DNA of 64,000 nt from Bacteroidales bacterium (GTDB lineage Bacteria > Bacteroidota > Bacteroidia > Bacteroidales > Lentimicrobiaceae): the NCBI GenBank assembly GCA_016705005.1, contig JADIZB010000001.1:310001-374000 (forward strand). The letters are read 5' to 3'. The notes under the pieces are model-generated. The model worked only from the letters and a program-made list of their open reading frames with translations. It was not told where the DNA came from and ran no database searches. A program made the position numbers and the translations under genes. Of this stretch, positions 17,154 through 26,671 are shown piece by piece (position 1 is the stretch's first letter; every line of letters starts with the position of its first letter).

Positions 17154-18545
17154 TCAATAGCCCAATATCCTCAGCATTGACTTATGCGATTGCTCTTTTG
17201 CGAAGAGCTTGGTTGTATATTCCCCTTCTTCATCTACATCAATGATGATGTGCTTCGGGGCAGGTATCAGGCAGTGCTGGATACCTCCGTAACCACCAAT
17301 AGATTCCTGATATGCTCCTGTATGGAAAAGTCCGATATAAAGTGGTTCATCGTTATCCATTTTAGGAAGGAATATCGCATTCGAATGGGCTTCAGCATTA
17401 TAATAATCTTCACTGTCGCAGGTAAGTCCGCCGAGAAAAACACGTTCATACTCAGAATCCCATTTATTGATCCCCAACAAAATAAACCTCTGGTTTAAAG
17501 CCCAGGTGTCGGGAAGTGTTGTCATAAATGAGGAATCGATCATATCCCACAACTCCCGGTCATTCTGTTGCTTCTGATCGATAATCGAATAAAGTGTAGC
17601 CCCGCTTTCACCCACTGTGTAAGATCCGAATTCTGTAAATATATCTGGCTCCTGGGTATTGTTCCGGTCACAGATCATTTTGATCTGAGCGATAATTTCT
17701 TCAGCCATATACTCATAGTCATAATCAAACGACAAGGAATTCTTGATGGGAAAACCACCGCCGATGTTAAGCGAATCCAGTTCAGGGCATATCTGCTTCA
17801 ACTGACAATAAAGATTTACACATTTCGAAAGCTCATTCCAGTAATAGGCCGAGTCCTTTATCCCTGTATTGATAAAGAAGTGAAGCATTTTAAGCTGAAA
17901 CTTTGGATTGTTCTTTATCTTTTCCTCATAGTAAGGTATAATATCGTTGTAGCGAATGCCAAGCCTTGAGGTGTAAAATTCAAATTTTGGTTCTTCCTCA
18001 GCTGCAATCCGAATTCCAATCTTACATTTTCTTGTTATGTTCTTATCGAGCTGATCCAACTCAAACTTATTATCCAGAATCGGAATAGTATTCTCGAAAC
18101 CTTCATTTATCAGGTTACTGATATTCTCAATATACTGGGGCCGTTTGAACCCATTACAGATTATATAATTGTCCTGATTGATCAGACCTTGCTCACGAAG
18201 AGTTTCCAAAAGGAAGATATCGAAAGCCGATGAAGTTTCCAGGTTCACATCGTTTTTTAAAACTTCTTCAAGTACAAATGAAAAATGTGAACTCTTGGTG
18301 CAATAGGCGTAATGATATTCTCCCTGATAATCGGCCCGTGCGATGGCGACATTAAACATCTTCTTGGCCTTCTGAATCTGATGACTTATTTTCGGAAGAT
18401 AAGAAATTTTCAGTGGTGTCCCATACTGCTTAATAATATCCATTAATGGAATATTATGAAAATAAAGTTCGTTGTCCTCAACCCGGAATTCATCCTGAGG
18501 AAAATCGAATGTTTGTTCAATCAGGTCAATATATTTGTTTTTCAT
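17154..18545 (-). CDS. speA: Arginine decarboxylase-like PLP enzyme (short SpeA type)
   Basis: A 463-residue fold type III PLP decarboxylase. K84 in YHYAYCTKSSHF is the expected Schiff-base lysine; GGGFP at 262-266 and TEFGSYTVGESG near 304-315 bind the phosphate; C376-D-S-x-D380 is the C-terminal catalytic motif supplied across the dimer; HTGAYQ follows. It is shorter than the 630-660 residue E. coli enzyme, as is typical for this phylum. The reaction would be arginine to agmatine, the first step of polyamine synthesis. The ureohydrolase gene follows. The ATG at 18545 was preferred over one at 18590 because a -7 box overlaps the latter. Another basic amino acid or carboxy-polyamine substrate is possible. 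Confidence 0.8.
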   Translation of the reverse strand: MKNKYIDLIEQTFDFPQDEFRVEDNELYFHNIPLMDIIKQYGTPLKISYLPKISHQIQKAKKMFNVAIARADYQGEYHYAYCTKSSHFSFVLEEVLKNDVNLETSSAFDIFLLETLREQGLINQDNYIICNGFKRPQYIENISNLINEGFENTIPILDNKFELDQLDKNITRKCKIGIRIAAEEEPKFEFYTSRLGIRYNDIIPYYEEKIKNNPKFQLKMLHFFINTGIKDSAYYWNELSKCVNLYCQLKQICPELDSLNIGGGFPIKNSLSFDYDYEYMAEEIIAQIKMICDRNNTQEPDIFTEFGSYTVGESGATLYSIIDQKQQNDRELWDMIDSSFMTTLPDTWALNQRFILLGINKWDSEYERVFLGGLTCDSEDYYNAEAHSNAIFLPKMDNDEPLYIGLFHTGAYQESIGGYGGIQHCLIPAPKHIIIDVDEEGEYTTKLFAKEQSHKSMLRILGY

Positions 18546-19231
18546 CTCTTGTACTAAATACAAATTGGTTCGGGAATGCAAATATAACATCTATTCGGTC
18601 CTGCCGGATTAAATCATTAAAATTTTCCCGAATGACTCAGGTCTCCGGATGATTTCATATCCGGGAATCCTGAATTATCCATCAGGAATATTCACAATAA
18701 TATATATTTATTTGATTTTTAATTATTTAGATTTTGTGAATCTAATTTACAATAATAGTCCGATGCGATATTCAATAATCCGGATGACTTAAATAGAATA
18801 TTTTCATGCAATCCAATCATCCTGAATCTTTCATGATTACTCAAGAAGATGGACTTCATATTTATTTTGTCACACATATGCAAGTTGCTGGTTTTCAAAA
18901 ACATTTGAAAATCAAATATCCCTGAACCAGAGAAATACTTACAGAAGGGTTCAAAATAGCAGGTAAGAAACTCCAGTAACCCGGACAGTTAATGAGCAAA
19001 ACAAACAAATCCAGCGAAACCGGAATAGCCATTTCGTTTGAACTTATTCCAATTCAGGTACAACTACAATTCAGATTTACACATCGCTCCAAGAAAAAGG
19101 TGAGATAAACAAGCATTGCCTGAAGCTGAAATCTGATAACTAATTACTGGATTTCATAATACTAAAGATGCTAGAAAACCGGAAGAATTCCGGAGAATCA
19201 TAGATACAATCAAATTGGTACACACTCCCAC
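18546..19231. other. Intergenic region between polyamine and transporter genes
   Basis: It holds the promoter of the decarboxylase gene at its left end. The rest, about 600 bp, is AT-rich; the few short open frames lack plausible starts or composition. Both flanking genes point left, so it must also contain the 3' end of the export operon only in its last bases; no clear terminator hairpin was found there. Confidence 0.4.
18579..18586 (-). promoter_or_regulatory. -7 box of the arginine decarboxylase gene
   Basis: On the minus strand this reads TATATTTG, matching TAnnTTTG, 33 bp before the ATG at 18545. It overlaps the alternative upstream ATG at 18590, which therefore cannot be the start if this promoter is used. 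Confidence 0.5.
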
Positions 19232-21643
19232 CTATTCATACTTGAGTGCTTTTACCGGGTTTGCTCCTGCTGCGCGGTATGCTTTGAAAATTATTGTAAA
19301 GAAGGCTATTAAAGTCAGGATGACCACAGCTGAAATCATGTGAAATGCATTAATATCAATACGGTAAGCAAACTGACGCAGTTGCTGCTCCAGAAAATAA
19401 TAAGTTAACGGTAAGGCAATTGCACCGGCAATTAAAACCAGCAGCATGTAATCGTGAATAAGCTGTGATGTGATTTTCCAGACTGGGCCTCCCAGCACCC
19501 TGCGGATCCCGATAATCCGGGTTTTCTGCTCAATCAGCAGGGAGGTTAGTCCAAACAACCCAAGTACAGATAACAGGACCGAAATGGTTGTAAAATAAAC
19601 AAATAAGGAGAACAATTTCTGATCATTTTTGTAACTTTCAGCAGCAAAGTCATCTGCCACAACAGGCTGGAAAGGTGTATCCGGAAAATGGTCAATCCAC
19701 TTATCCTCAATGTATTTCCTTACCGATTGCTTGTCGCTTTCAGCATAATATCCTATCAGAAGCCCCCTGAACATTTCCGGATTCCATACATAAATAGCGG
19801 GTTCAATCAGGCTTCGCATGGAGAAGTAATGATAATCGTTGATGACCCCGATAACCTCAGGCTTAACTGTAGTGTCAGCCCCCATAACGGTTTTGAATTT
19901 CATGCCCAAAGGGTTATCCCAGCCAAGTTTACGTGCAGCAGCCTGGTTGATGATTACACTACCCCCTTTATCTGAAGCAATTTTCCGGTCAAAGTTGCGT
20001 CCCGCAACAAATTTAACGCCCATAGCTTCAAAGAAATTATAATCAACATATCCAAACCTCATAGTAAGTTTCGTCCGGGCGGAATCATCAACAAAAACAG
20101 GCCCCTGACTACCACTAACCCCATTCAGAAAGGAACATCCCGAAACCGTCCTTATTCTTGAGTCCTTTAACAGCTCATTTCTGAGAGGTTCCGACTTGCC
20201 GGCATCATCGTCATCTCCGAAGAAGACAAATATTGCATCCCTGTATATGATCCCAAGGTCCTTGTTTTTCATATAATCAACCTGATCATTAATCACAAGT
20301 ACAGAAAACATAAGTCCAACCGAAATCATAAACTGGAAGACAACAAGACCTTTACTAAGGTAACCTGCCGAACTGCCTTTAATACTGCTACCACCTTTAA
20401 GCACCTTTACCGGCTGGAATCTCGAAAGATAAAAGGCAGGATATGACCCCGCAGCAAGACTGATAATGATTAAAATTAAGAAGAGTCCGGCATTGAATAT
20501 CCAATTGCCCCTGAAATCAATGTGAAAATCTGTGGCCAACAGTTTGTTCATTTCCGGAAGTGCAAGTTCGACCAATCCAACCGCGATAAAAATCGCCAGT
20601 AATGTAAGCAACAACGATTCACTGATAAATTGATAAACCAGACTCAGACGATCGGCACCCAGCACTTTTCGTATCCCAACTTCCCTTGCCCGTTTGACAG
20701 ATCTGGCAATGGAAATATTTATAAAATTTACACAGGCAACCAACAGGATCAGCACAGCAATTACTATGAAAACAATCACAAGATTAATATCGCCGGCCGC
20801 AGAAACATTCTGAAATTTAATGTGTTGAGATTCGAGGTAGACTTCATCAAGGGGTTGCAGGTACATTTCAAGGAACTCCCACCCTTCTTCTTTACTAAAG
20901 ACATTCTTTCTGAGAAATTCAGGGAATTTCTCTTCAATTATTTGCCTGGATTCAGATTGATCGAGTTCAATGTAGGTTATCAGTGAATTTGAACCCCATC
21001 CTTTCATCCATTCAAAATCAGCCTGATTCTCAACAGAAGAGATTGAGACAAGAATATCAAAAAACAAATGGGTCTGCATCGGCTGATCCTTCATTATACC
21101 GGTAATCACAAAGCTCCGTTTGCCCAGCATCATAGATTTACCAAGCACATTAGGGGTGCTGCCAAAATACTTTTCTACTGTTTTTTCCGAAAGAACAACA
21201 GACATAGGTGTTGAGAGGGCAGTTGCAGGATTGCCCTGCAAAAACTCAATATTGAACATCCCTATCACCGATGGATCAGTATAATAGAGGCCACGTTCCC
21301 TGAAGTTCTTGTTACCAAGACTAACTACCTGTATATCAAATCCAGGCATAAATCTTACAGCATTAACCACCTGGGGAAAATCGGCTTTTAATGCACCGGC
21401 CAGGGGGCCCATCGTAATTGCTACATGCTGTTCTCCTACACCTGGTTCATTTTGTATTTCAACAACCCTGAAAAGATTATCACGTTTCCTAAGGTGTTTA
21501 TCAAAACCGGTTTCATGCTGAACATAAAGTACAATCAACAGGAAGGCAGCGATTCCGACTGAAAGGCCAATGAGGTTGATCAGGGCGTAATATTTCTGTC
21601 GCAGTAGGCTACGCACCGCGGTGGTCAGGAAGTTTGAGATCAT
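19232..21643 (-). CDS. ABC transporter permease, MacB/FtsX type (duplicated)
   Basis: An 803-residue inner-membrane protein with two FtsX-like halves. Each half has an N-terminal membrane helix, a periplasmic MacB-type core, and three C-terminal helices: ALINLIGLSVGIAAFLLIVL and RAREVGIRKVLGADRLSLVYQF in the first, FLSKGLVVFQFMISVGLMF-like and KTRIIGIRRVLGGPVWKITSQL in the second. Such permeases do mechanotransmission rather than passive transport, moving lipids, peptides or drugs through or to an outer-membrane partner. It is the third gene of the operon after the adaptor and ATPase genes, 49 bp from the latter. No TolC-like partner is encoded nearby. Substrate unknown. Confidence 0.88.
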   Translation of the reverse strand: MISNFLTTAVRSLLRQKYYALINLIGLSVGIAAFLLIVLYVQHETGFDKHLRKRDNLFRVVEIQNEPGVGEQHVAITMGPLAGALKADFPQVVNAVRFMPGFDIQVVSLGNKNFRERGLYYTDPSVIGMFNIEFLQGNPATALSTPMSVVLSEKTVEKYFGSTPNVLGKSMMLGKRSFVITGIMKDQPMQTHLFFDILVSISSVENQADFEWMKGWGSNSLITYIELDQSESRQIIEEKFPEFLRKNVFSKEEGWEFLEMYLQPLDEVYLESQHIKFQNVSAAGDINLVIVFIVIAVLILLVACVNFINISIARSVKRAREVGIRKVLGADRLSLVYQFISESLLLTLLAIFIAVGLVELALPEMNKLLATDFHIDFRGNWIFNAGLFLILIIISLAAGSYPAFYLSRFQPVKVLKGGSSIKGSSAGYLSKGLVVFQFMISVGLMFSVLVINDQVDYMKNKDLGIIYRDAIFVFFGDDDDAGKSEPLRNELLKDSRIRTVSGCSFLNGVSGSQGPVFVDDSARTKLTMRFGYVDYNFFEAMGVKFVAGRNFDRKIASDKGGSVIINQAAARKLGWDNPLGMKFKTVMGADTTVKPEVIGVINDYHYFSMRSLIEPAIYVWNPEMFRGLLIGYYAESDKQSVRKYIEDKWIDHFPDTPFQPVVADDFAAESYKNDQKLFSLFVYFTTISVLLSVLGLFGLTSLLIEQKTRIIGIRRVLGGPVWKITSQLIHDYMLLVLIAGAIALPLTYYFLEQQLRQFAYRIDINAFHMISAVVILTLIAFFTIIFKAYRAAGANPVKALKYE

Positions 21644-21692
21644 TCAAAAAAATTTGTAATTGATGTGATCCAAATAGGAAACAGAGAAGCAA

Positions 21693-22394
21693 TCAGATCA
21701 CCGGGATTTCAGACCGGCCCGATTTTATATTTTCATTGATGATCTGCCCATCGAAGAGACGGATGATGCGTTGGGCATATTCAGCATCACGCTGTGAATG
21801 GGTTACCATAATGATTGTAGTTCCACCCTGATTCAGAGAAGCCAGCAAATTCATGACTTCTTCACCATGCGCCGAATCCAGGTTTCCGGTTGGCTCGTCG
21901 GCAAGGATAAGATGCGGATTTGCCACCACAGCCCTGGCTACTGCTACCCTTTGCTGCTGGCCACCTGATAACTGCAACGGAAAATGTTTCCGCCGGTGAG
22001 TTATCTGCATCTGTTCCAGGGCTGACTCAACCTTTTTTTTGCGCTCAGCAGAACTCATGCCCAGATATATTAAAGGCAGCTCGACATTTTCGTAAACGTT
22101 TAGTTCGTCGATCAGATTGAAGTTCTGAAAAACAAAACCAATATTCTGCTTCCGGGAATTAGCCCGTTGCTTTTCAGAAAACCTTGAAACTTCATTGCCC
22201 AGGAAGTAGTACTCCCCTTCGGAAGGATTATCGAGTAATCCAAGAATGTTCAGCAATGTAGATTTTCCGCAGCCCGACGGACCCATAATGGCAACAAATT
22301 CACCTTTCTTTATTTCAAATGAAACCTTGTTCAGGGCGGTGGTTTCTACTTCATCAGTCCTGAAAATTTTGGTTAAGTTGACTGTTCTGATCAT
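21693..22394 (-). CDS. ABC transporter ATPase, MacB/LolD type
   Basis: A 233-residue ATPase with Walker A GPSGCGKST (38-46), Q-loop near FQNFNLIDEL (89-98), signature LSGGQQQR (142-149), Walker B LILADE (162-167) and H-loop VTHSQ. The KVSFEIKKGEF opening and short length are those of the LolD/MacB/FtsE group. It powers the FtsX-type permease encoded next. It lies 32 bp after the adaptor gene, so the three are one operon. Confidence 0.93.
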   Translation of the reverse strand: MIRTVNLTKIFRTDEVETTALNKVSFEIKKGEFVAIMGPSGCGKSTLLNILGLLDNPSEGEYYFLGNEVSRFSEKQRANSRKQNIGFVFQNFNLIDELNVYENVELPLIYLGMSSAERKKKVESALEQMQITHRRKHFPLQLSGGQQQRVAVARAVVANPHLILADEPTGNLDSAHGEEVMNLLASLNQGGTTIIMVTHSQRDAEYAQRIIRLFDGQIINENIKSGRSEIPVI

Positions 22395-22426
22395 AATTGT
22401 TGACTATTAAGCGTTAAAAGTTCTGA

Positions 22427-23680
22427 TTAGTTTCTGAAAATTAGTTTTTCTTTATCCCCAAAGGAATCATAGGAGGAAATAATCACCTTTTCGCCAGGCT
22501 GCAATCCTTCTATCAATTCATAATGACTAATATTCTGACGGCCGATTTTTATGCTTCGTTTAACGGCATATGTACCGGATGGATCCAGGACGTAAATCCA
22601 GTTTCCGCCGGTCTCCTGAAAGAAACCTCCTCTGCGTATGATCAGGGCATCATTTGCTCCGGAAAACTGAACCCTGAGCTGCACCGTCTGACCTCTCCTG
22701 AAATCTGCGGGTTGAGCACCATTGAAAAGCAGATCCACCTGAAAAGATCCGTTGGCAACATCAGTATAAATTTTACTGATCCGGAGGTTATATACCTTTC
22801 CACCAAGATCAAATTCTGCTGATTGCCCGATAAAAACTCTTGAAATATATCGCTCATCAATACCTGCTCTAAGCTTGAATCCATCCATCAGATCAATTTG
22901 TCCGAGGTGTTCTCCTGAAGATTTCGTTTCTCCAATTTCGACGATGAATGATGACAGTTTCCCCTCTGCCGGAGACTTAATCGTCATATTGTCCATATTC
23001 TGCCTGAGTAATGACAGGTTGTTATGCATACGGTCCATTGATGAATTGATCTGGCTACCCTGAGCTACGCCGGAAATAGAATCAAGCTTCCTCAACCGGA
23101 GCGTTATTTCAAGTTGTTTTAATGAATAGTCGAAATCGCGTTTGGCATCTTCAAATTCCTTCAGGGAAATTAGTTTATCATTGAAAAATTGTTTTTTTCT
23201 TTGAAAATCAGTCTTTATTCTATCAATTTCATATTGCAACTGAAGTATCTCTTTCTGACGGGTATATTTTAACTGTTCAAGATTAATCCGGGTATTTGCC
23301 AGATTGTTGATAGCATCATACATCCTGGTTTCCTGATCCATATAGCTCAACTCCATATTGGCATTTGCCAGTTTCAGAATCGGATCCCCTTTTTTAAGAA
23401 TCGCCCCGTCTTCAACAAACACCTTTTCAACGATTCCACCCTGCACTGCATCAATAAATATTGTGTTCCTGGGAAAAACAACGCCGTCGACGGGAATGAA
23501 TTCCTGAAATTTCCCCTTCTCAACACTGGCAATGGTTAGCTGATTCTTATCAACATACAGACTGCTCCTGTTGTCCCTGAAAAATATCATCCAAACAACT
23601 AAAACCAGAAAAAGGATGATACCGCCAATAGCCAGTAATTTCACTGGGGTCCATTTCTTCTTTTCAATTATCCTGTCCAT
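22427..23680 (-). CDS. HlyD/MacA-family periplasmic adaptor
   Basis: A 417-residue membrane-anchored adaptor. One membrane helix spans about 14-32 (LLAIGGIILFLVLVVWMIFF). A lipoyl/barrel-sandwich half follows (VDGVVFPRNTIFID, GGIVEKVFVEDGAILKKGDPIL), then a long alpha-helical hairpin about 105-225 (MYDAINNLANTRINLEQLKY, KKQFFNDKLISLKEFEDA), the second lipoyl half (MTIKSPAEGKLSS) and beta-barrel domains. It would bridge the permease to an outer-membrane channel. It is first in the operon, and a -24/-12 promoter lies 29-43 bp upstream of its start. Confidence 0.9.
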   Translation of the reverse strand: MDRIIEKKKWTPVKLLAIGGIILFLVLVVWMIFFRDNRSSLYVDKNQLTIASVEKGKFQEFIPVDGVVFPRNTIFIDAVQGGIVEKVFVEDGAILKKGDPILKLANANMELSYMDQETRMYDAINNLANTRINLEQLKYTRQKEILQLQYEIDRIKTDFQRKKQFFNDKLISLKEFEDAKRDFDYSLKQLEITLRLRKLDSISGVAQGSQINSSMDRMHNNLSLLRQNMDNMTIKSPAEGKLSSFIVEIGETKSSGEHLGQIDLMDGFKLRAGIDERYISRVFIGQSAEFDLGGKVYNLRISKIYTDVANGSFQVDLLFNGAQPADFRRGQTVQLRVQFSGANDALIIRRGGFFQETGGNWIYVLDPSGTYAVKRSIKIGRQNISHYELIEGLQPGEKVIISSYDSFGDKEKLIFRN

Positions 23681-23708
23681 GAAACGAATTTATTACAGTC
23701 CAACCTTA

Positions 23709-23723
23709 GCCAATATTGTGCCA
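23709..23723 (-). promoter_or_regulatory. Sigma-54 (-24/-12) promoter of the export operon
   Basis: The minus strand reads TGGCAC-AATAT-TGGC. Against the sigma-54 consensus TGGCAC-N5-TTGC it differs at one position, and the essential GG and GC pairs have exact spacing. Transcription would start near 23698, about 18 bases before the adaptor's ATG. The divergent gene encodes a sigma-54 activator, which strongly supports this reading. Confidence 0.8.
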
Positions 23724-23787
23724 CGAAAGATATAAACCTGTTTGACAATAACTTAGAATTTTTTACGATTTATTAACAATTAGACCA

Positions 23788-23825
23788 TGTTCAATGCCGT
23801 TCTAATACTTGTTCATTTCCGAACA
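23788..23825. promoter_or_regulatory. Probable upstream activator sites (TGTTC half sites)
   Basis: TGTTC occurs at 23788-23792 and 23810-23814, 22 bp apart, with CGTTC between them at 23798-23802 and the inverted GAACA at 23821-23825. TGTTC-N6-GAACA (23810-23825) is a perfect dyad. The cluster lies about 90-130 bp upstream of the sigma-54 start, where enhancer-binding proteins usually bind, and about 70-100 bp before the activator gene. Confidence 0.55.
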
Positions 23826-23891
23826 TTGTTAGTATATTAGCTGATCAAATATAGTAAAAGGACGGATCGTTCAAAATCAATAATATTTATC

Positions 23892-25271
23892 ATGAATAAA
23901 ATAGAAGCAAAAATTCTAATAGTTGATGACGATCAGGATGTTCTGCTTGCAGCAAAACTATTCCTAAAGCAGCATTTTACTGTTGTGCATACTGAAAAGA
24001 ACCCTGAGAATTTGCCGGCACTACTAAAGAATGACAGTTATGATCTTATCCTCCTGGATATGAATTTCTCCCGTGATGCAACAAGCGGGAAGGAAGGATT
24101 TCACTGGTTAAATAAAATCATTGAAATGGATCCCCTTGCCGTGGTTATCTTCATTACAGGTTACGGAGATATTGAGCTTGCGGTTCAGGGAATCAAAGAA
24201 GGAGCAACAAATTTCATCCTTAAGCCGTGGGACAATAAAAAACTTTTGGGCACTATTACAGCGAATCTGAAAGTGCGTCATTCAAAGGAGGAAATTGAGG
24301 ACTTGCGCAGTAAACAGAAAGTATTGATTGCCAACCAGGACCAGGCTTATGGAAGTCTGATCGGGCAATCTGTGCCAATGCAAAAGGTAATGGCAACTGT
24401 TGAGAAAGTTGCCAAAACAGAAGCCAATGTCCTCATCCTCGGCGAGAATGGAACTGGCAAAGAATTGATTGCCAGGGCGATACACCGTGCTTCTGCCCGG
24501 AAGGATGAAGTTTTTATCAGTGTAGATCTGGGCGCAATCAGTGAAACCTTATTTGAAAGCGAGCTTTTTGGTTTTAAAAAAGGAGCTTTTACCGACGCCA
24601 AAGAAGATCGTGCCGGAAGATTTGAAGCAGCCAACAAGGGTACAATATTTCTGGATGAAATAGGGAATCTTTCGTTTAATCTCCAATCGAAATTACTCAG
24701 TGTTGTTCAGAACCGGAAAGTAGTGAGGCTTGGAACCAATCGTGAAATTCCGATTGACGTCAGGCTTATCTGCGCCACCAATATGCCTCTATATCAAATG
24801 GTTAACGAAAGTAAGTTCAGACAGGATCTTCTATACAGAATCAATACTGTTGAGATTCATCTCCCTCCTTTACGTGAACGATTTGAAGATATTCCACTTT
24901 TAGCAGAACATTTTCTGACCATCTATTGTAAAAAATATAAAATGCCACTAAAGCGGATCAACCCGGCAACATTCCGCAGACTTGAGAAACATACCTGGCC
25001 GGGCAACATCAGAGAACTTCAGCATTCAGTTGAAAGGGCTGTGATCCTGAGTGAAAGCAATGTACTGATGCCTCAGGACTTTTTTCTTTCGCAAATTGAT
25101 GAAAATGACCAGTCGGATACTATTGAAGACATAACCAATCTTGAAGAGAGGGAAAAGCTACTGATCAGGAAGGTCATCGACAAACATGGCGGAAATATCA
25201 GCAAAGCTGCAAAGGAGTTGGGACTCACAAGGGCATCACTCTACAGAAGAATCGAAAAACATGGGCTTTAG
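23892..25271 (+). CDS. Sigma-54-dependent response regulator (NtrC family)
   Basis: A 459-residue transcription activator with three domains. Receiver 6-120: acidic D12/D13, phosphoacceptor D56 in LLDMNF, and K111 in LKPW. AAA+ 155-390: Walker A GENGTGKE (184-191), sigma-54 contact loop GAFTDA (231-236), Walker B TIFLDEIG (251-258). C-terminal Fis-type helix-turn-helix (ISKAAKELGLTRASLYRR). The loop carries aspartate where the canonical motif is GAFTGA. Phosphorylation by the kinase encoded next should drive assembly and open the sigma-54 promoter of the divergent export operon. Its stop codon overlaps the kinase start. Confidence 0.95.
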   Translation: MNKIEAKILIVDDDQDVLLAAKLFLKQHFTVVHTEKNPENLPALLKNDSYDLILLDMNFSRDATSGKEGFHWLNKIIEMDPLAVVIFITGYGDIELAVQGIKEGATNFILKPWDNKKLLGTITANLKVRHSKEEIEDLRSKQKVLIANQDQAYGSLIGQSVPMQKVMATVEKVAKTEANVLILGENGTGKELIARAIHRASARKDEVFISVDLGAISETLFESELFGFKKGAFTDAKEDRAGRFEAANKGTIFLDEIGNLSFNLQSKLLSVVQNRKVVRLGTNREIPIDVRLICATNMPLYQMVNESKFRQDLLYRINTVEIHLPPLRERFEDIPLLAEHFLTIYCKKYKMPLKRINPATFRRLEKHTWPGNIRELQHSVERAVILSESNVLMPQDFFLSQIDENDQSDTIEDITNLEEREKLLIRKVIDKHGGNISKAAKELGLTRASLYRRIEKHGL

Positions 25272-26616
25272 AAAATTCCGGTTATGGGTCTTTGTCAGGA
25301 TCCTGCTGATTACAGCCAATCTGCTTTTGCTCATCATACTGGTAAACAGGCAACAACATGAGATTACTTCGCTGATTACAGGAATATTTGCAGTTGTCCA
25401 GATTGGCGGACTCATTCATTATGTTGAACGTACAAACAGAAAACTCACCCAGTTTCTCGAGAGTATACGCCATTCTGATTTCAGCACCTCATTTAGTGAT
25501 AAGGGATTAGGGCATAGTTTTGAAGGCCTGAACAGGGCATTTAATGAGGTGATCAGGGAATTCAGAAAGAACAGGGCAGAAAAAGAGGAACACTACAATT
25601 ACCTTTTAACGGTAGTTCAGCACGTCAGTATTGGCATCATCGCTTTCAGGAAGGATGGCAAAGTCGACATTATCAACAATGCTGTAAAACGGTTACTGAA
25701 AATCAATAACCTGATGCAGATCCAGGATTTATCGGCAGTGAAACATGAGCTTCCGGGTCTGCTGCTTGGCATGAGTGCCGGTGATCGTCAGCTGATAAAA
25801 CTGGTTGTCGAAGATGAGCTTCAGCAACTTTCAGTCTATGCTACAGAGTTCCGGATGAGAGGCGAAGAATTCCTGCTTGTTTCTATTCAGAACATCAGTT
25901 CTGAACTTGAAGAAAAAGAGATCGAATCATGGCAGAAACTAATCAGGGTACTTACTCATGAAATAATGAACTCAATCACTCCGATTTCATCTCTTGCTTC
26001 AACAGTGCAGGATTTATTACTGGAAGATGCTGAAGCGAACTTTCAATTACGTGAACTTGATGAAGATGATATTGAGAGCATTCAACAAGCACTTTCGACG
26101 ATTCAGAGCAGGAGCCAGGGGTTGCTAACGTTTGTCGAAACATATCGCAACCTTACCAGAATTCCCAGACCGAATTTCAGGTATTTCCCTGTAAGAGAAC
26201 TCTTCGACAGGGCGCATGTCTTGCTGAAACCCAAGATGGATAAATATAGCATTACATGTAATGTCAGGGTTTTTCCGGAAGAACTTATGCTGACAGCTGA
26301 TCCCGATCTAATTGATCAGGTGGTAATCAACCTGCTGCTTAATGCTATTGATGCTGTGAAGGAAGAAAAAATGCCCCATATTTCTGTAACGGCTTCATTT
26401 AATGCCAATGGCCGACCATGCATCGATTTTGCTGACAATGGTTCTGGAATTAAACCAGATATCCTTGACAAGGTTTTTATGCCGTTTTTTACCTCCAAGA
26501 AGGATGGGTCAGGGATTGGGTTAAGCTTATCGAGGCAGATTATGCACCTTCACAAAGGCACAATCACTGTAAAATCAAAGCCCGGAGAAGGAGCAGTTTT
26601 TTCTCTTGTATTCTGA
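25261..26616 (+). CDS. Membrane histidine kinase (NtrY/AtoS-like)
   Basis: A 451-residue sensor kinase. Two membrane helices occupy about 10-54 with almost no periplasmic loop, so sensing is probably within the membrane or by the PAS-like domain at about 115-215. The H-box is LTHEIMNSITP with H233; N-box NLLLNAIDAV; G1 DNGSGI; G2 GSGIGLSLS. The ATG at 25261 overlaps the regulator's stop by 11 bp, which implies translational coupling; a longer frame from 25186 would sit inside the regulator's DNA-binding domain. It likely reports envelope stress or a compound handled by the divergent export operon. Confidence 0.92.
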   Translation: MGFRKFRLWVFVRILLITANLLLLIILVNRQQHEITSLITGIFAVVQIGGLIHYVERTNRKLTQFLESIRHSDFSTSFSDKGLGHSFEGLNRAFNEVIREFRKNRAEKEEHYNYLLTVVQHVSIGIIAFRKDGKVDIINNAVKRLLKINNLMQIQDLSAVKHELPGLLLGMSAGDRQLIKLVVEDELQQLSVYATEFRMRGEEFLLVSIQNISSELEEKEIESWQKLIRVLTHEIMNSITPISSLASTVQDLLLEDAEANFQLRELDEDDIESIQQALSTIQSRSQGLLTFVETYRNLTRIPRPNFRYFPVRELFDRAHVLLKPKMDKYSITCNVRVFPEELMLTADPDLIDQVVINLLLNAIDAVKEEKMPHISVTASFNANGRPCIDFADNGSGIKPDILDKVFMPFFTSKKDGSGIGLSLSRQIMHLHKGTITVKSKPGEGAVFSLVF

Positions 26617-26671
26617 CAGCATGATTTTGTAAACCACATTGTTGATTTCTTGTTAATATACTAAACATAAA

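Noticed and set aside
18719..18904. 61-codon minus-strand frame in the gap before the permease operon
   Set aside because: Several internal methionines but no promoter box, no recognisable feature and composition like non-coding DNA.
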